Origin: Chlorocebus sabaeus | Taxonomy: Eukaryota > Chordata > Mammalia > Primates > Cercopithecidae | Direction: 5' to 3' | Assembly: GCF_047675955.1 (NCBI RefSeq) | Contig: NC_132925.1 | Coordinates: forward strand, 23,088,688 to 23,152,687 | DNA: 64,000 nucleotides | Part shown: piece after piece, positions 22,766 through 35,493 of the stretch | How positions within the stretch are numbered: position 1 is the stretch's first letter | Layout of the letters: each line of letters begins with the position of its first letter | Program-made: the position numbers and the translations under genes | The notes under the pieces: model-generated | Database searches by the model: none | Seen by the model: only the letters and a program-made list of their open reading frames with translations | What the model was told of the DNA's origin: nothing

Positions 22766-24819
22766 GTTCTAAGTGCTAATATTTGATAAGCAGTCCTCCC
22801 AAACTTCTGTGTTCCCACTAACATTTTGTATTAACTTTGGTCATTGCAGTGGGAGCATCAGACACTTCAGATAAAATTTTTGTTTCTGAAACACTCTCAG
22901 TGACTTGAGAGACTCAGAGAGGTATAAGATAAGAATTCACAGTTTAAACTCTGAACAACCTTTGGAAATCATCTATTTTAGAGAATATGCTGAAGAAATA
23001 TTTTGAAAACAATAGACAACATAGAGAACTTCACTAAATAGAAAAAAGGGATATATCACTGGATTCTTACTGTTCTTTCTTATTAGTAGATTATTATTTC
23101 AATTTCATGATTTTTTGTGAGATGCAATAAAAATAGCTATCAAAATATAGAAATATATATCAATATTCAGAAAGAAAATGTTTTGGGGGACCTTTGGAAC
23201 TTCATCACCTTCATATTATTTTGAGTTTCTTTAATGCACTGTCTTGAGAGGGTGGGATGAAAAAATATATATTACATTTCATTGGTATGTAACTAAAGTA
23301 CAATTTTTAAACCATATTAATGACATGACATATAAAATGGCAAATCTGTTTTTATTAAAAATTATATCTTCTACAATATAACATGCAAATTCAATATATG
23401 GTTTTTGACTAAAAATATGTTGTTAGGAGTCTGGACGGAATCACTTATGCAAGTAACAAATTCCTGCATTGTATGTTGGAGTGGGAGGAACTTGGTGATA
23501 TTACACAGAAACCAACAGATTTTATGTTTCTTTTCTTAAGGCAGAATATATTTGCAGCTTCGATGCCAACAAAGAAATATTCCTCCACAATTGCAGAAAT
23601 TTATACAGACACTCAATAGTGGGCACTCAATATTAAGTAGTGTTTCTCAAATTACTGGGTATGCCCAGCTGTATGAGAATCATCTTAGGGTTTTAATATA
23701 TCAGAATTTATGAGTGATCTTAGGGATGTATATGTTGAAAACATTCAAGGGAAACACTGAAACAAAGTCAGTGAGGCTACAAAACACTATCATTCCTAGG
23801 TTGAAATGCAAATTGTGTAACCATTATTTGGCAGAGTTAATTGAATTTAGCCAGACTCTACAGCTATTAATAGATAAAAAAGTACACATAAAATAAATTT
23901 TAAGAAACTGTATGGGACTAGAAACATTCTATAACTACTAATTAGGTACTTAAACAAAAAGATGATGTGTTAGTATAGACTATTATCACAAATTTTAATG
24001 AGAACACACAAATGAGAATCAGATCTTTTTTTAAAAAAGGAATATCAACTAGGGCAGATACTGTCCCTTATAAATTTTTCCTGTCTTTTTATTTTGCATG
24101 TCATGATTGAAGCCCTCTCCTACACTCAAGGTATTTCTCACGACTTGCCAGATGACAGAGCCCATCACCTGTTTTAGATGCTGTATATAACAGATACTCA
24201 CTTTTTCAGCCTCTCTTGCAGCTAGGACTTAGGCAGCTAGGCTACCCCAACCACACAGATCAACCCCAGAGATTTAACTTGGAACTAATGAAAATAGAAC
24301 AGAGACCAAGGAAAATCATTTCTGATGCTTTAGTTATAGAAAAATTAAGTTTCTGGGGCAGCAGGGCAGTCAAAGTTGTTGGTGGTGATACCTGGCTGGT
24401 TAAAGCATTACTGTGCTCTCCAGTGGTGTTCCCACTGCACTGGTTCATACCCTGTGTTTGGGTTTGGCTTCTGGTCCTATAGCCTCTGATCCTGGTTAAA
24501 GAACCTTTCAGTGATTCTGAGAGCCAATCGGTATTCATTTAAAAAAATCATTATCTGCTTAAAGCAATCAGAGGCACTTTCTGCTGCTAATAATTAAAAT
24601 CTCTGATAAATGAATTTGATGTAAGAAATTTTATATATTTTTTATTTACATAATTTTTAAAAATATGTTATACATTCTTTAGTTATTGTTTATATTAATG
24701 TTTGTTTAATGTATATTACTTGTAAATTGTTATCATTTTGTTGAGTAGTGTTAAGTCAAATAATTTATGCTGTATAAAATACTGTCTTATTCATTATAAT
24801 ATAATGCTATATTACTCAT
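22766..24819. other. No recognised gene or repeat
   Basis: AT-rich sequence without recognisable exons. A weak MER5-like stretch, 'tagtgtttctcaaattactg' near 23,637, was considered but is too short to call. Confidence 0.4.
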
Positions 24820-24990
24820 AATTACCTTCACACTACTTTATTTAAATCTCATAAGTATTTTGATACTCAACTTACTGAAAAAAAAACAGAAAATTTAAAT
24901 GATTTATGCAAGGTCACTAAGCCAGGAAATGGCAGTAAACCAGTGTCTTCAGTGTATAACCCTTTGATTTTCAACTTACGCTATGTTGCC
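24820..24990 (-). mobile_element. MIR fragment, antisense
   Basis: The plus strand reads the reverse complement of a MIR core: 'ttaaatctcataagtatttt', then 'atttatgcaaggtcactaag', 'ccaggaaatggcagtaaacc' and 'agtgtataacccttt'. It is strongly diverged, as MIRs usually are. Confidence 0.55.
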
Positions 24991-27900
24991 TTTAATAAGA
25001 GTTCCAAGGAAGACGGAAACACATATCTATCTGAAGGGAACTCTAATTTTTGACTGTATGAAATGAGATTAGCCAATGTAGACTTTAAATTTAAAATTGT
25101 ATATCTGCATCTGCATCTATAAATTTTCAAGTCTTACCAGACCCTCAACAGCCTACATATTTTCTTTGATGTACTTTTGAAGACAGTGCCCAATCTTCTC
25201 TTAGAGGAAGTTCAGTGAAATTGTATATATCCATGCTGAAAAAGAAAAAAAGAAAAAACACCTTGCTACCACAATCAAATTTCAATAAAATTCTGAGAGT
25301 GAAAAGGAGAGATAATGAGGAAAAATAAAGAGCTTATTCCATTTCTCAGAGGTTTATTTCTGATTTTCTTTCCTTGTGGCCCAATATATTTTTACAGGCT
25401 GATATATGAAAGAATAAGCAAACATTAATGGTCACAAGGTGTTCAAAGTTTTCTTCAGGATGTTGTCTGAGGCAGCAGTAAATGCTTTGAAGCCGTGTAT
25501 GGGAGGCAGTATTCCTTGCATTTAAAAATTTTTCTTTTCTACCCTATGTGCAACTTCTTAGACTCCCATTCTTGTATTCCTCCAAAGCAGTTCCTCTAAT
25601 ACTCACTGTGGAGTTTACATCCAAATTATATTAACAATAATTTACTTCATTTGATTTCTGAGCCTCATTTTAGCAACATTTAATGCTTATGATGATTGGC
25701 TCAACTTGTTACAGCTCATATCATGGAGTCTGTCTCAGGAGTGGGCCCTCGAGCATCTAGTCTCTTATATCACTCACTGACACTTTCTGTTTACACTGAC
25801 CTGGTCTTCAGCAAAGGAGTCATTTCTGGTTTCTAATTCATGAAACTACCATCAAATCTGAGGCTCTTTCCATATTCATTTATTCAAATTTTCCAAGATA
25901 TCAGTTTATACTCCTCATGCTATGGCTGCTGTCTGTCCCCATTCAACAACCACTGGCCTGAACAAACACACACACATACCCCACACACACTCCCATACAC
26001 ATGTACATAAGCCTGCACTATCGCAGCTTCCAAATGCCTTCCCATTTATATTAGTTTTGTTCTAAAAATATAAAAACTTAGTTTGTTATATTAATCATTG
26101 GGAAGGGAATGATCTTGGACTAGGACTGATCTTTCGAATTTCAAACTGCTTCCAGCTTGTAATATAACAAAACTATGCTTTTGTCTAGAACCTACAGCCT
26201 TTTATTGTACTGTGGGCACAAGACCAAGAAGATCCGCTTGACAGCCAACAGCTATAAACCATCTGGACCTGACATACTCCAGCTCTCAGAGGTTCTCCTG
26301 GCAGTTACTATTTCGACATGAAATCCCACTTCTTTGAGAATTTGTCAGAGGCACTGGAAGATCTTCAGAGACCACTGTTAAAAAGGGAAAACAAATTAAC
26401 TGAAGGGGTCATAATTCTACCTATTTCACTTCTTGTTCTCTCAGGCTAAAGGAGAAAAAAAAAAGACAAAACCATCTTTAACCTTTATAACTCATTTAGA
26501 ATATCTAGGTGGCTGACAAGTAGAAATACAGTTTTCGGAGAAGTGCAAATGTATCGAGAGTTTAAGGTTTTAGCAACCATGACATAACAGCATACGGTTT
26601 TTAGAAGAGTAGGGCTGCTCAGAAAAATTGTAGACTACAGTAATTTATTAAAATGTCTGTTAGAAAGTCATATTCTCTTTAATTGCACAGGATCTTGTTA
26701 AGATCTTCAAGCAGGGAAGCATTTGCCCTATTTTGGCCCTACCTCATGACTGTAGATTAGAACTGTACATCTAAACTGGCCAAACGTCAGAATAATTTAA
26801 GGCGCTATAATTATAGGGTTTTGAGCTTTTCAATGAGTTAATGATCACGGTTTAGGAAGATGAATCAAAGCTTAGAGAAATATGGTATGGAGCTGGCTTT
26901 TTTTCTTTGCTGGAAAGAACTTCTTTTTCCTTCTCTCACTCTTTTCTCTTTGAACTCATAGATCCAAAATGCAAGTCTGAGAGGTATATTTGGTTTCCTA
27001 GCTTGAGAACTTTACCTTCAGGGGCTGGAGCTCTACAAGCAGTTAATGATGGAAAAGTCTATGAGCATGGTTGCACTTTATCAGCTTTCTTTTTGGTTTG
27101 CGATCCCAGTGAATGAGACTAAGGGGGAAAAAAAAAAAAAAGGTTTCTGATGAGCTCTGCACTAAGCACTGGGATTCGTTTTCTTTTTCTGCTGAATCTT
27201 CTCATTTATAAATTTACTCAGGATAGATAATAAAATAACATTGGACTCAGGTTTGGTTATTCATTGAGAAGTATGCCAGAGGAAAGGCCTACTTTGTATC
27301 TAATCCCTCAGGCCTACATTGTTTAGGAAGAAAGGAAATCTCAGTTTGGTCTGCTTAGTTTACTGTGATTTTATATTGGAGACTTGAGCTCCACCTAGTA
27401 ATACAGAGCTAATTTGCCCTGGTTTGTTTGTCAGAGATTTGAAGGGAGAAGTCATTAATCAAGAGAAGGATTTGGAAATTCCTATTTGTCATAATATCCT
27501 TGAATACATATGTTGCGTCCATTTTGTAAGTACTAACTCTAGAATGATATTTTACGGAAGTACAAGATGTAGGAAGTAATTTTCTTCATTCCGACTCTTT
27601 AGCAACAGGCTCTGTGAGCTCCTTCAAAGTCTGTTCTAGCTGCAGAGAACTTCTTCCCAGATTATGCCCTTTCTTAGGTAGCCTGAGCAAGGTGGGACTA
27701 AAAAGGTGAGGATGTTTTCACCTGACATGGACACTCTCCTTGGCAATACTCTCTCGATATCCCCTATAGGTTGGTTGAGGATTGGTCAATCCTCTATTAT
27801 TCTTCAAGCTTTTTTTTCTGAACAATCCTGGTTCCATTTCCTTTCTTTTAAAGATATTTAATCCTAATAAACATCTTGGACCCCCAACTCTATGTCTCCT

Positions 27901-29639
27901 CACATTCTAGATAACCCAAACTGTGATATATTACTTATATATTTTATCTATATTTATATATGTTATGTATAAGTTATTAATATGCACATAAACAGAAAAC
28001 AAATATAGTAAATATATATGAATATGTACACATATGTGTGTGTGTTTTATTTGAAAGTAGAAATTAGTAACCTCTTTTCTTAGATCTCTTGCAGTCTCAG
28101 AAGCTGTACAACACAGATGATAAACTACATCAAGCAGCATTTCTGTTTCCTCAAGTTTTTTAATTCCTTTCTCTGCATTATTCCAAGGGAATTTTAGCCA
28201 CTCACAGTATTTTGTCGTATGCTGATATCGAATTCCATATATGTATTAGCTACTCCAGTTAGTAGTCAGAGCAACGAGAGGCTCAGGAACTACCATATTC
28301 AATACAGACTTAGCCCTTTTTTCATACTGACTGTGTTGTGTGAAGGTTTAATATCCCGAAGCCACTTGGGGGAAGAAAACGTAGTCAAAGAGAATAATCT
28401 AATTAATAAGAACTGGGAGATAAAAATTACATGATAAGTGCCTGTCTATGAAAATGTATATTCTCTTGAACCTGGTATAAGAGTTGGTGAATTAAAAAAT
28501 AAAACGTGCTCCTGACAATAACTATTTCTCAATATTCCTGAATGTAAGTAAACAAGAAAGAAGAGTCTCCAGGAAGAGAGAGAAAGGAGTGGAAGAAAGA
28601 GGAGTAGAGGGAGTAAAGGGTGATGGATATTGAGTCTTTGAGAGTTGATTACGTTTCTGCACGCTCACTGGACCTTTAGTGGTAGGTCACTATTACCAGA
28701 AAAATCCTCTAACAGTCATGTTGGTTTTCATTTATAAACATTTAGAAATAACTGCTAAAGTTATGGTTATAGCTCATCTATACCAACCATGTAATTAACA
28801 AAAAAAATTAGCTAAATCTTTTAAAAATTGATCTAATTGTTAGTTTTGGTATCTTACTGGTTCCCTCGTTGAAGCATATAATGTGCCCTTCTCTTAGATA
28901 TTTCAGCAAACCCATAGTGTTCAGTTTGTAATATGTAGCCATGTTGTTCCAGCCACACATTGAGTAAATCAGTTCCAACCTAACGATCTCTGCTTAACCA
29001 GCCTTAGATGTTCTAAGATTAATTAGGTATGTGCATTAAGCAGCACAGGCCTTATTAGATCATCAAGATTTGGCTGCTATTTATATTATGCTGATATTAT
29101 TTGATTGATATAATTATCTCCTCTTTATTCTCATCTTAACTTTCTAGTTGCTTCTTTTTTTCTGTCATCTTCTAAACTTCTTCTACCTTCTAAAACCATG
29201 TAATTATATGGAATGCCCAATGTTTTCCTTTTCCTGCTTTTCTCCTCTGCTCTGCTTTGGTCTCTTCTCATCAATCCTGCCATTTCCTCCGTTCCTTTCT
29301 CGTCTTTCATCTTCTCTTCTAACCCTGTCTGTTTCACAATTTCCAACACTTTCTCTAAATATATTTCCCAAATATGGCTTCTAACTTGCTCTCCAATTCT
29401 GCAGTCCATTTCTATCAAATATAAGGGCTGCTGTTTTGAAATTGACTTTCTAATGATTAATGAAACAGAATATGGAAAGGACAAGTGCTAGGTGCTGAAG
29501 TCATCAGTTTAATTCTACCCCTCTTTTTATTTAAAAGTAAGAATTTCACAGGGGAAAAAGGCAGAAGAACTGTGGTAGTCCTCGAAGGGAGATTAATATA
29601 CAAAAATAAACAAGTCTTCAAAAATTACAGTAACAGTAA
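24991..29639. other. Long unrecognised stretch with simple repeats
   Basis: I find no exon or named repeat in these 4.6 kb. It contains a CA-rich run at about 25,968-26,000, an AT-rich tract with alternating TA at about 27,930-28,050, and a pyrimidine-rich tract at about 29,150-29,330. The last makes a 117-codon minus-strand frame rich in Lys, Arg and Glu (29,131-29,484), which I read as low-complexity chance. Confidence 0.4.
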
Positions 29640-29830
29640 CAGTATGGTAGTTCGCTGTTTACGGTAGGTCTTTCACATATGCCTTATAGCTTCAGTTACC
29701 ATGTTAACGATGAGGAAGTTGATATTCAATGAGACTGAGCACTTTCTGTGTGAGCTTTCCTACATGCAGTGAAGAAGGAAGGAACTCAGGTCTTTAGATG
29801 GAACATATTCTGTTGTTCATACCATTTGAG
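29640..29830 (-). mobile_element. MIR fragment, antisense (weak)
   Basis: The order 'gaggaagttgatattcaatg', 'gagctttcctacatgcagtg' and 'gaaggaactcaggtctttag' fits a diverged MIR on the minus strand. It is based on spacing and landmarks only. Confidence 0.4.
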
Positions 29831-30449
29831 AGCATGTCCTGTTTCATTAACATTCTACAGATCTTTGTGAAGAAATAAAACATGACATGACTTAATTAAA
29901 GCTGCCGCTGTTTCTGTCAGCTGTAAATCAGGGTCTGGTGGTAGGACTTGAGGTAAAGGGCGGTCAGACAAAAGTTAAATGGCTTTGTGTGAAACACTCT
30001 GCTTCACACACTTCGTAGTCCAAGTCCAGTACAGCGTTTCCACGCACAGGAGCTTCAACCAAGGCATCTCTCTGTGGAATCACCTACGTGCGGTTTTCTT
30101 GTAGTGGAAGTCTGGAAAGAAAACTTATAGATACTGTTTTGTGTAGGGCAAATAAAGTAAATCTGGCTCTGTCTCACCTAAAACAGATTCTACATCACTT
30201 TAGTAGAGAGTTAATGGAGTGTTTCATGTCACAAGCCTTGGCTTCACTGAGGCATGCTAAGATTGGCACGGGAAGAAATTGTTTTGATCTTTCTAAACCT
30301 AAAATGCCTTATGCGTAAACTGAGGGGAGAAAGCTTGTTTGATAATTAATTGAGATATTATACCCAGACAGTTAATTTAGTGCATAAAACAGTGTTATAA
30401 TGGTTAGTGTTGTCCGTCATGATCTTGAATAAGTTGTTACTAAGCTGTA

Positions 30450-30665
30450 GTGAAAGGACATACATTTGGGGGTTAAACAGGTGTGATTTCAAATTCCTCT
30501 TCTACCAATTACCTATTGTATGAAATTAGGCAGATGATTTCTCTTTTTTTCTGAGCCATACATTTCCTGCATATTGGGTATGTTACCTCACTATAGATGT
30601 AGAGTGAAGGTTAAATGTTATGAATGTGAAGCTCATAGAAAGCTCAATGCCTGAGAGATGGTGAG
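30450..30665 (+). mobile_element. MIR element
   Basis: Plus-strand MIR landmarks appear in order: 'tgatttcaaattcctcttct', 'accaattacctattgtatga', 'gagccatacatttcctgcat', 'aggttaaatgttatgaatgt' and 'gctcatagaaagctcaatgc'. It is nearly full length and highly diverged. Confidence 0.75.
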
Positions 30666-31737
30666 AGATAAACAAAAATTATCATGCCCTTTGCCCTCTC
30701 GAACACCTAATGATCTGAGCTTCTTTGCAAAATGAATTTTTGTTCAAGCTGCTCATCAGCCATGTTAAGGAGAAAAATAGCACTTTCAATCTTTGACTCT
30801 ACGGTTAAATACCTTGCTTAACATTTTCATAAGCACTTTGCTGATAAAAACCATATATTCCTAGTTATACTCTAGTCACTGTTTTCTTCTATTTTTAAAT
30901 CTTTCCTTTCAAATAAAATCTTTAAACACAAATTACAGAAAAACAATGAAAATATACTCACATACTCAACACAAAGATTAAATACAAACATTTTCATATT
31001 TTTAGATGTTTATTTTTCTCTTTTTAGGAAACAAAACATTAACAATACAGGCAAAGCATTATCCTTTATCTCTTTGTGTGCTCTTCCCTTCTCAGAAATA
31101 GAGTTTAGTGCATTCATCTCATTGCTTCTTCATACATTACAATATAAACTGTATTTCTAAAATACACTACTGTTTGGTGTGTTTCTTGAAGATTTGATAT
31201 AACTCATCTGAAGAAAACTATATCCTTGTGATTAGATTTTAAATTACTATTTGCTTTCTTTATATTATTTTATTTGCAATTACAAATGTTTTGACAAATT
31301 GTTCCCATAAATGTTTACCTTACTTTTTATTACTGTAGGCACTATGTTGTTTATACAATTTTTTTTTCTACTCTGTCATCATGCTATCCTTTCAATCCCA
31401 GTTTTGCTTACCTATGCTTTCTCCCATTCTTAGCCAGAATTATAGGTTATTTTATTATCCTTCTTAAATATATAAATTGCGGTCTTAAGAATTCTCTCCT
31501 ATTTTAATTGCTTTTATTTTATTGGTTCTAACCCTTACATTCTTATATCCATCATTCTATTTTTAAAATGTTGCTTTTTTGTTCTTTTTCTGACTATATG
31601 AGCTAAATGCTTAAACCGTTCTTTATATTTTATTTTGTAATTTATAAATGTAATGCTATGGCTTTCCCTCAAGTTAGCTTTCACTTAGTAAGAATGTACA
31701 GTGCTTTAATTTTTCTTCATTCTAATTATTTATTTTA
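30666..31737. other. No recognised feature
   Basis: AT-rich, T-rich sequence. Part of 31,180-31,737 may belong to the degraded antisense L1 that is clearer after 31,850, but I cannot support it. Confidence 0.4.
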
Positions 31738-31819
31738 TTAGGTTGGTGGAAAAGTAATTGTGTTTTTTTTGCCACTAGTTTTAATGGCAAAAACCACAAT
31801 TACTTTTTCACCAATCTAA
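31738..31819. mobile_element. MADE1 (mariner-derived MITE), full-length palindrome
   Basis: An 82-bp near-perfect palindrome starts TTAGGTTGGTGGAAAAGTAA and ends in its complement TTACTTTTTCACCAATCTAA. It is flanked by TA on both sides (31,736-31,737 and 31,820-31,821), the mariner target duplication. These are the marks of MADE1, an internally deleted Hsmar1 derivative. MADE1 copies are the known source of the primate miR-548 microRNA family; the transcript would fold into a hairpin of nearly the whole element. No sign of transcription can be seen from sequence. Confidence 0.95.
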
Positions 31820-31849
31820 TATTTCAATTGTGATTTCCACTGCCAATTA

Positions 31850-33250
31850 CTTATTTAGAAACATGTGTTGATATTTCCAAATAAAAAGGATTTTGATGTG
31901 ATCTTTTTGCTATTCCATTGGAATCAAAGAATGTAATCTCTGTGGTATTGACTGACATTTTTTGAGCCTCCTACTACAGTTCGGTACATTGGCAATTTTT
32001 GTAAATGTTCTGTGCATGCATGAAAAGAATGTATGTTCTTTCAGTATCGGGTTCACTGTTCTATTGTATCTTTAGAGGAAGATTGACGTTCATATTTTCT
32101 ATACTTTGATTATTCTTCCAGTCTGTTTGAGCTATCGCTGATTTATGAAGATCAGCTTTTAGTGGAAGAGGATTTGCACATTCTTATTGTAATTCTATGT
32201 TTTTGCTTAATGTATTTTAGAGTATATAATTCATGTCATATTGCCAGATAAATAATAAGACACTATGATTCTTTTATTGTTATCTAAATAGCTTTTATGC
32301 TGAAAAAAATATTTTTGCTTAATGTTTGCTTTGTGCATTATTAATACAGCTAACTGTATTTTACCCCTTAGATTTTAACATCATGTTTCTCAATTTCTTT
32401 ACTTACTACCTTTCTGTCTTATATTTTGCTTTAGGTGTAACTCCTTAAATTGCATATACCTGTTTTATTTTTCTTAAAATATTTATCTTCTAAGTGGTGA
32501 GTTACATTTTTTCATTTATTTGTTTGTGTGTGATTGTTGACATATTTGATTCATTTATACAATCTTATTTTGTGTTTTGTTTATTATCCATTTACTTTGA
32601 GTGTATTTTTCTTATTTTCTGTTTTATATTTTATTGATTAAGGTTTCTACTTATCTTTTCTTATCTCTATGGAGTTGAAAATGTTATATTCCATGTTTCT
32701 TTCTTTAGGGATTACTCTGAAATATTTCACATGCCTAAAAAGAAACCAAAATATATTTCAAAGATGATCAATATTTCCATCCTATTTCTTAATAATAACA
32801 AATCTTTAGAATGCTTTGTCTGACTATTCCCTCGTATCTTAGCATTGCAATTTCTTTCTTGTCTTTTAATTATTATGCTGTCCCTCCAAATTTATTGTTA
32901 TTGTTGTTGCTTTATACCGCCAATACTTATTTATATTTTGCTGTATTTTTATATATTTGTTTATTTTCTCTGTCTTTATTTCCCAATTTTCCACTTAATT
33001 ATCCTTGGTAATTTTTGGTGTTGTTTAAAAATTATCTGTTTTTTTTCATCTTTATTGTTAATCGCTTAAACACGATGTTGCCTTTTATTTTGCTATTTTA
33101 TTGTCTTAATTGGTTGTGACACTTATCTGTTAGCTTCTTTTTACTAATGATTCTTATTAATGGTAAATGTTCTCCATATGATTGTGTGCATTCATATGTG
33201 GGCTCATTTTTAGTGGCACTATTCTGTTTGGTAGGTTTTATATAACTAGG
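31850..33250 (-). mobile_element. Degraded antisense L1 (old L1M), ORF2 5' to upstream region
   Basis: The T-rich plus strand has antisense-L1 landmarks: 'catgcatgaaaagaatgtat' near 32,015, 'cttattttctgttttatatt' near 32,613, 'tttagggattactctgaaat' near 32,703, and 'tttattgttattgttgttgc' near 32,890. The similarity is patchy and the ends uncertain. Frames such as 32,811-33,011 are translations of T-rich L1 antisense and not genes. Confidence 0.5.
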
Positions 33251-34847
33251 CCAGATGTATCCTTATATCCTCCACTCAAGTTGACTCTGCAAGATCTTCA
33301 GTGATGTTTATAGTTCATGAATAAATTTTATGTTACATTCTTGGCTTATGGTTTCTTAAACAAATTAGGAAGAGTAAATGTGATCATCAGACATATAGGG
33401 GACATAGGTCAGGATTTTCTTTCCCTGGGGATTGTGTTTTATGCAGCCAAAGCTTGCTTGCTGTCTCCATAGCCTGTTGGACAACACTTTGTAATCACAC
33501 TTACACTAAATGCATTTATCTTTGGGACTTCTGCCTTCATTCAGATGTCCACCTTGGTCTTTGGCTTTCAAGTAGCCATAAAACCCCAAAATCATGGGCT
33601 ATTGTGGCCAACGCATTACTAGAACATGTATTTAGTCGTTTAAACACTAATTATTCTGTTTTTTTACTTTCTTTTTTGTTTACTGAGCATAGAGATTAAC
33701 TTTCTTATGATTGGTGAGCTCCATAATGTATTTTGTGGCTGCTTTTATTGTTGTTGTTATATGTTATGCAGTAAGTCTAGGTACCCGGGATAAAATATTT
33801 GCCCATATTATGGTAGTTCACCATCTTGCCTAAAACTGGAATTCTCTAATTGTTCCTTTCTGAAGAAGCTAACAAAATGAGGATATTTGAAGTTACCTGT
33901 AATCTAAGGTATTAGGAATTTTTTAATAAAGAAAATTAAGGCCATATTTTAGCCATTAGTCTACTACTTTCAGGATTTGTGGTGTAAGCATATGTGACCT
34001 TTAGTGTTATTTATTTCATAAATTTTTTAAATCAACACACTAAAATATAAGACAATCAAATAAAAATAGATCAAAAGTGAAAACAAAAAGTCAAATGGAT
34101 TATTTACCCTGGAGGTTAGCAGTAATATCTGTAATATCTGGTAAATCATAGATTTGAGAAGCTACTTACAATTTCCTACTTGAGCACTAAATTAGATGTG
34201 TAACTGTTTTGATTAATTTTGTCTGTTTTACTACCTAAGTTCATATATTATGAGAATAAAAATTCCATAACACACATTAGAAAACTGGAATCATAAAAAA
34301 ACCATTATCACCTATAGTCTTTAAAAATTAAATATAGTTATCAATATTCATGATGCTTATTTGAAAAAATGTACTTAAAATGCGTAGTGTGTTTTAATTT
34401 TAATAGTTTACTGGATGATAACATATTTTTCTATCATTTAACTTCAAACACATAGTAATTAAATTTAATAATTATGTTATTCAATTTTTTAAGAAGGTTT
34501 TGTTTTTGAATTGTTTTTATAGCGTCTACTGATATTTGCATTTTAATTTTTTTGTACTCTTAGATTATAAACACTTGGAGAGCTAAAAATGCCTTACTTA
34601 TATAGAGCTCTGTATGATGTCCAGTAAATTACTTGGAAGGAAATAAAACTCAATGTTAAAATAAATTATGTTGATCAAAATAATAAAAGCTATGGGGTGT
34701 ACAATTATTGAGCAATTGTTTATTATGAAATTAATTGGATTTTTGTTATTACCACCATATCAGAACCAATATTTCTGTAGTCATCACTCACATGGGAAAA
34801 ATATTAATGCTTTTAGCTTTGTATGTGTAAATTGACACTAATATTTA
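33251..34847. other. No recognised feature
   Basis: AT-rich flank left of the HERV-K provirus. The 81-codon frame at 33,454-33,699 has no family resemblance that I recognise. Confidence 0.4.
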
Positions 34848-35343
34848 TGTTGGGAACAGGCCACCAAATCTGGCCATAAAGTGGCCATAAACAAAATCTC
34901 TGAAACACTGTGACATGTTTGTGATGGCTATGATGCCCACGCTGAAGGTTGTGGGTTTACCTGAATGAGGGCAAGGAACACCTGGCCCACCCAGGACAGA
35001 AAACCGCTTAAAGGCATTCCTGGACCACACACAATAGCATGAACGATCTGTGCCTTAAGGATATGTTCCTGCTGCAAGTAACTAACCCAACCCATCCCTT
35101 TGTTTCCGCCCATCCCTTTATTTCCTGTAAGAAATGCTATAATTAATCTATAATCCATAGAAACAATGTTTACCACTGGCTTGCAGTCAATAAATATGTA
35201 GGTAAATCTCTGTTCAGGGCTCTCAGTTCTGAAGGCTGTGAGACCTCTGATTTCCCACTCCACACTCTATATTTCTGTGTGTGTGTCTTTAATTCTTCTA
35301 GCGCTGCTGGGTTAGGGTTTCCATGACCAAGCTGTTCTTGGCG
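34848..35343 (+). mobile_element. 5' LTR of HERV-K provirus
   Basis: The LTR begins TGTTGGGAACAGG and ends at the primer-binding-site junction with 'ttcttggcg', the canonical final A being mutated to G. It is 496 bp. An AATAAA at 35,189-35,194 could serve as polyadenylation signal and lies in an AT-rich, TATA-like context. The 'gttcagggctctcag' and 'tgtgtgtgtgtc' blocks lie before the 3' end. It is about 17 bp shorter near its start than the 3' LTR. Confidence 0.92.
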
Positions 35344-35345
35344 AG

Positions 35346-35363
35346 TGGTGCCCATACCTGGGG
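35346..35363 (+). other. Primer-binding site, tRNA-Lys type
   Basis: TGGTGCCCATACCTGGGG lies 2 bp after the 5' LTR. It matches the lysine-tRNA primer-binding site of HERV-K elements except for a few substitutions, and it is the basis of the 'K' in the name. Its position confirms the LTR boundary. Confidence 0.85.
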
Positions 35364-35493
35364 CTCAAACCTGGGTTGAAGGGTTGCCAGAGCAATGGTT
35401 GGGGAATGTGGAACTAAGCTGGAGGACACCCGAGTACTCTTAAGCAATCCCCATGGTGAGTAAGAAGGTGAGCTCGGAAGTCTCAGGGTAACA

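Noticed and set aside
23637..23715. MER5-like DNA transposon fragment
   Set aside because: Only about 80 bp with weak resemblance; not enough to support a call.
29131..29484. 117-codon minus-strand frame rich in Lys, Arg and Glu
   Set aside because: It is the complement of a pyrimidine-rich tract, has overlapping open frames on the other strand, and shows no domain.
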